Part shown: positions 36,196 through 38,518 of the stretch, piece after piece
How positions within the stretch are numbered: the first letter of the stretch is position 1
Layout of the letters: each line of letters opens with the position of its first letter
NCBI GenBank assembly: GCA_958419945.1
Contig: CATZIC010000012.1
Coordinates: 1 to 38,518 of the forward strand
Length of the DNA stretch: 38,518 nt
Direction of reading: 5' to 3'
Source: an uncultured Clostridia bacterium
GTDB taxonomy: Bacteria; Bacillota; Clostridia; Christensenellales; Borkfalkiaceae
The notes under the pieces: generated by a model
What the model saw: the letters and a program-made list of their open reading frames with translations, nothing else
The model's database searches: none
Told to the model about the DNA's origin: nothing
Made by a program: the position numbers and the translations under genes

Positions 36196-37941
36196 CTATT
36201 TACAAAGTTTTAATACAAGGTCTTTTAGTCCGTCTTTTGAAATTCCGCTTTCTTTTAAAAGTTCGTCGGGGTTAAAGTCGGAATGGAATTTTTTGGATAC
36301 GCCAAGGTTTATAACCTTCATATCGTAAGTTCCGTAAAATGCGGAAATCCTTTGACCGAAGCCGCCGTCAACCTGCCCGTCCTCTGCGGTAATAACGTAT
36401 TTGTGGTCTTTTAAAAGACCTTCTAAAAGTTCTTCGTCAACGCCGGACAAGAAGCGTGGGCTTATAACGGTAATATTTTTACCTGAAACCTTTAATTCTT
36501 CGCATGCTAGCATGGCAAATTTAAGTACCGGGCCCGTTGCGATAATAGCGACTTCGCTTCCCTTATTTACAAAACTATACTTTAAAACGCTGTAATCTGT
36601 TTGGTCTGCGTAGCCACGGCAATATAGCCTATTCGGCACACGAATTGCCACGGGGTGTGATTTTTGTGTTGTCGCATAGTCAAGCATCGCAAGATATTCT
36701 TCCGTGCAAGATGGGTCGAGATATATAAGGTTCGGAACGCTTGTGAAAAGTTGAATATCGCAGGTCCCCAGGTGGGTGTTGGAGGTAAACCCGTAAACGC
36801 CGGGTGAAAATACGAGTATGGTCGCCGGGTTGTCGTTAAGGCATAAATCGTGGGAAAGTTGGTCGTAAGTACGCTGCAAGAATGGTGCGTAAGTTCCGAA
36901 AACCGCCGTTCCGCCGTTTTTTGCCACACCGCTTGCCATAGCCATTGCGTTTTCCTCGGCAATGCCCACGTCAACGTATCTTCCAAGCCTGATAAGTTCC
37001 GCCCTTTCCTCGCCATAAAAGCCGAGGCTTACGGGGGTTGCGGCGTTCAGAATGATTGCCTTATCGTCTCTTTTTAAAAGGTCTATAAGGCTGTCGTGCA
37101 CGGTCGTATCGGGTTCGGACTTATTTATCGGCGTGCCGTCTTCTACGTTGAAAGGTCCGCCTGCGTGCCAGGCTTCCCTGTCCTTTTCCGCATACCAAAG
37201 CCCTTTGCCTTTTATGGTGTGGATATGTAATACCACGGGGTGATCTATCCCCTTTACCGAACGGAATAATTCAACGAGTTTACAAACGTCGTGTCCGTCG
37301 TCTAAATACCTATAATCAAGCCCGAACGATTTGAAAATATTTTGCTCACAAAGACCGTTAGAATCACGAAGAGCTTTAAGATTTTTGTAAATACCGCCGT
37401 GGTTTTCCGCAATGCACTGATCGTTGTCGTTTACGATTATAATAAGGTTTTTATCGTATTCGCCTGCGTAATCTATAGCCTCCAAAGCCTCTCCGCCGGA
37501 AAGACTGCCGTCGCCTATAAGCGCAACGATATTTTCGTCGGTTCCGTTAAGGTCCCTGCCTTTGCAAAGCCCCAACGCCAAAGATACCGAGGTGGAAGTA
37601 TGCCCGACAAGGAAGAAATCGTGTTCGCTCTCAGCGGGGTTTGTGTAGCCCGTAACGTCGGCAAAACAGTCGTCGTTTAAAAAGGCCTGTTTTCTGCCCG
37701 TCAAAATTTTGTGCGGGTAGCACTGGTGTGAAACGTCGAAAACGATTTTGTCTTTGGGGGAGTCGAAAACGTAGTGGTAAGCGACGGTAAGTTCCACCAC
37801 GCCAAGATTGGGCCCCTTGTGTCCGCCAAACTTACTTATGCGGTTTATGACTGCCGACCTTACCTCGTTTGATAGCGTAGTAAGGTCAGAAGTGGCAAGT
37901 TTTTTAACGTCCAAAGGGGAATTTATTTTTTCTAAAAACAT
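36196..37941 (-). CDS. dxs: Divergent 1-deoxy-D-xylulose-5-phosphate synthase (Dxs-like)
   Basis: A 581-aa thiamine diphosphate enzyme; Dxs joins pyruvate and glyceraldehyde-3-phosphate to make DXP for isoprenoids and thiamine. I start at the ATG at 37939-37941, with a strong AGGAGG site. The fold is clear: H41 in GGHKGPNLGVVELT, H72 in VSHQCYPHKILTGRK, the ThDP motif G143-D-G to N171-D-N, and the general acid E329. Differences from standard Dxs are GIAEENA for the usual IAEQHA, GSLSGGEALEA for GAMTGGMAFEA-type, NDNDQCIAEN for NDNEMSIS-type, and a shorter length (about 620 is usual). It may be a paralogue with altered substrate rather than the housekeeping Dxs; both remain possible. Confidence 0.78.
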   Translation of the reverse strand: MFLEKINSPLDVKKLATSDLTTLSNEVRSAVINRISKFGGHKGPNLGVVELTVAYHYVFDSPKDKIVFDVSHQCYPHKILTGRKQAFLNDDCFADVTGYTNPAESEHDFFLVGHTSTSVSLALGLCKGRDLNGTDENIVALIGDGSLSGGEALEAIDYAGEYDKNLIIIVNDNDQCIAENHGGIYKNLKALRDSNGLCEQNIFKSFGLDYRYLDDGHDVCKLVELFRSVKGIDHPVVLHIHTIKGKGLWYAEKDREAWHAGGPFNVEDGTPINKSEPDTTVHDSLIDLLKRDDKAIILNAATPVSLGFYGEERAELIRLGRYVDVGIAEENAMAMASGVAKNGGTAVFGTYAPFLQRTYDQLSHDLCLNDNPATILVFSPGVYGFTSNTHLGTCDIQLFTSVPNLIYLDPSCTEEYLAMLDYATTQKSHPVAIRVPNRLYCRGYADQTDYSVLKYSFVNKGSEVAIIATGPVLKFAMLACEELKVSGKNITVISPRFLSGVDEELLEGLLKDHKYVITAEDGQVDGGFGQRISAFYGTYDMKVINLGVSKKFHSDFNPDELLKESGISKDGLKDLVLKLCK

Positions 37942-37954
37942 TCGGTACCTCCTA

Positions 37955-37980
37955 AAAAGTGGGGCTATAGGCAGGTTAAT
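37955..37980 (+). repeat. Dispersed motif copy 14 (intergenic)
   Basis: AAAAGT / GGGG / CTATAGG / CAG / GTTAAT, in the short gap between the ABC exporter stop and the dxs-like ribosome site. Confidence 0.75.
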
Positions 37981-38007
37981 GGCAAATTTTGCCATTAACC
38001 TATAAAT

Positions 38008-38518
38008 TTAATTTTGCAGTTGTTCCTTTTTGTACTGCAAAGTATAAAGCTTGTAATAATTGCCGTGAAGGGCTAAAAGTTGTTGGTGATTACCTTGTTC
38101 CAAAATCTTGCCGTGGGATAAAACTATGATGTTATCCGCGTGCTGAATGGTGGATAGTCTGTGCGCAACGATAAGCATAGTGCCTATCTTCATCAACTTT
38201 TCAAGGGAATTTTGTATTAAAATTTCCGTTTCGGTATCGATATTTGCGGTTGCCTCGTCCAAAATAAGCACTTCCGGCTTGTGAATTATGGTCCTTGCAA
38301 AGGAAAGAAGTTGACGCTGACCCGCGGAAAAGTTGTTTCCGCGCTCTCTTACGGGTTCGTCAAGTCCACCTTCCGTCCTTTCGATAAATTTATCGGCGTT
38401 TACGTACCTACAGGCAGCCATAATCTCTTCGTCCGAAACGCCTTCCGTGCGCAGCAAAATATTGCTTCTAATGGTGCCCGAAAACAGGAAAACGTCCTGT
38501 AGCATCTGCCCGAAATGC
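38008..38518 (-). CDS. ABC exporter ATPase, C-terminal part (5' end outside window)
   Basis: The frame stays open to the right edge (reading H-F-G-Q before MLQDVFLF), so only the last ~170 residues of a fused TM-ATPase exporter or its half are seen. Present are the Q-loop region GQMLQDVFLFSGTIRSNI, signature NFSAGQRQLLSFAR (SAGQ instead of SGGQ), Walker B VLILDEATANID, the D-loop and the switch His in IVAHRLST. The C-terminus ends in a short charged helix. The pattern fits ABCB/MdlB-type multidrug or lipid exporters, usually encoded as heterodimer pairs; the partner gene would lie outside the window. The dxs-like gene lies upstream of its stop on the other side of motif copy 14. Confidence 0.9.
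   Translation of the reverse strand, partial: HFGQMLQDVFLFSGTIRSNILLRTEGVSDEEIMAACRYVNADKFIERTEGGLDEPVRERGNNFSAGQRQLLSFARTIIHKPEVLILDEATANIDTETEILIQNSLEKLMKIGTMLIVAHRLSTIQHADNIIVLSHGKILEQGNHQQLLALHGNYYKLYTLQYKKEQLQN

Noticed and set aside
37077..37096. A further dispersed-motif copy in the dxs-like gene (GGT-CTATAAG-GCTGTC)
   Set aside because: Only the core matches; the right block is lost, so it is not counted.

Overview
The window looks like a chromosomal segment of a spore-forming Bacillota of the class Clostridia. The grounds are spoIIR, sleB and ypeB, good sigma-A promoters (TTGACA-17-TATAAT types), strong Shine-Dalgarno sites, a c-di-GMP-I riboswitch, and the Firmicutes-type genes ktrAB, yitT, degV, tmcAL and yceD-rpmF. 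No rRNA, CRISPR array, integrase or transposase gene was found. I cannot name the genus.

Layout. 1-2.7 kb is an AT-rich defence island: the C-terminal part of a DUF262/HNH nuclease cut by the window edge, converging on a two-gene SLATT + CD-NTase (CBASS-like) operon. 2.8-6.2 kb holds degV, an aldehyde dehydrogenase and an HSL-type esterase on the minus strand. 6.4-8.5 kb is the ktrB-ktrA potassium uptake operon. 8.5-11.7 kb is a compact sporulation/germination operon, spoIIR-sleB-ypeB. 12.0-18.0 kb is a three-gene operon for secreted, SipW-type signal proteins of 300, 1363 and 239 aa, behind a palindromic operator, a sigma-A promoter and a c-di-GMP-I riboswitch with its own terminator. 18.1-24.3 kb carries a sugar-ABC ATPase, nagB, RNase G and a radical-SAM/DUF2344 pair. 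24.4-28.9 kb holds ung, a YitT protein, nagA, a MITE-like inverted-repeat element and tmcAL. 29.1-32.6 kb holds pta-ackA and yceD-rpmF-orf54-tRNA-Val(GAC). 32.6-34.2 kb is an AT-rich patch: an alpha/beta hydrolase between two copies of one flanking sequence, and a broken DUF3795 gene. 34.2-38.5 kb holds mscS with an overlapping membrane-protein gene, a divergent Dxs-like enzyme and the end of an ABC exporter.

The observation I find most interesting is a dispersed 26-base motif: AAAAGT, four bases, CTATAAG, three bases, then GTTATC. Fourteen copies are clear. It sits in intergenic 3' regions, in the loops of terminator hairpins and inside coding sequences, where it is nearly always read in the same frame (giving N-G/R-L-I). 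Thirteen of 14 copies point the same way on the + strand, and 10 of the 11 that can be assigned to one transcript share one orientation relative to transcription. It is absent from the defence island, the riboswitch-controlled operon and the AT-rich hydrolase patch. This resembles an uptake-signal-like or chromosome-organising sequence. The second main lead is the c-di-GMP-controlled surface-protein operon.
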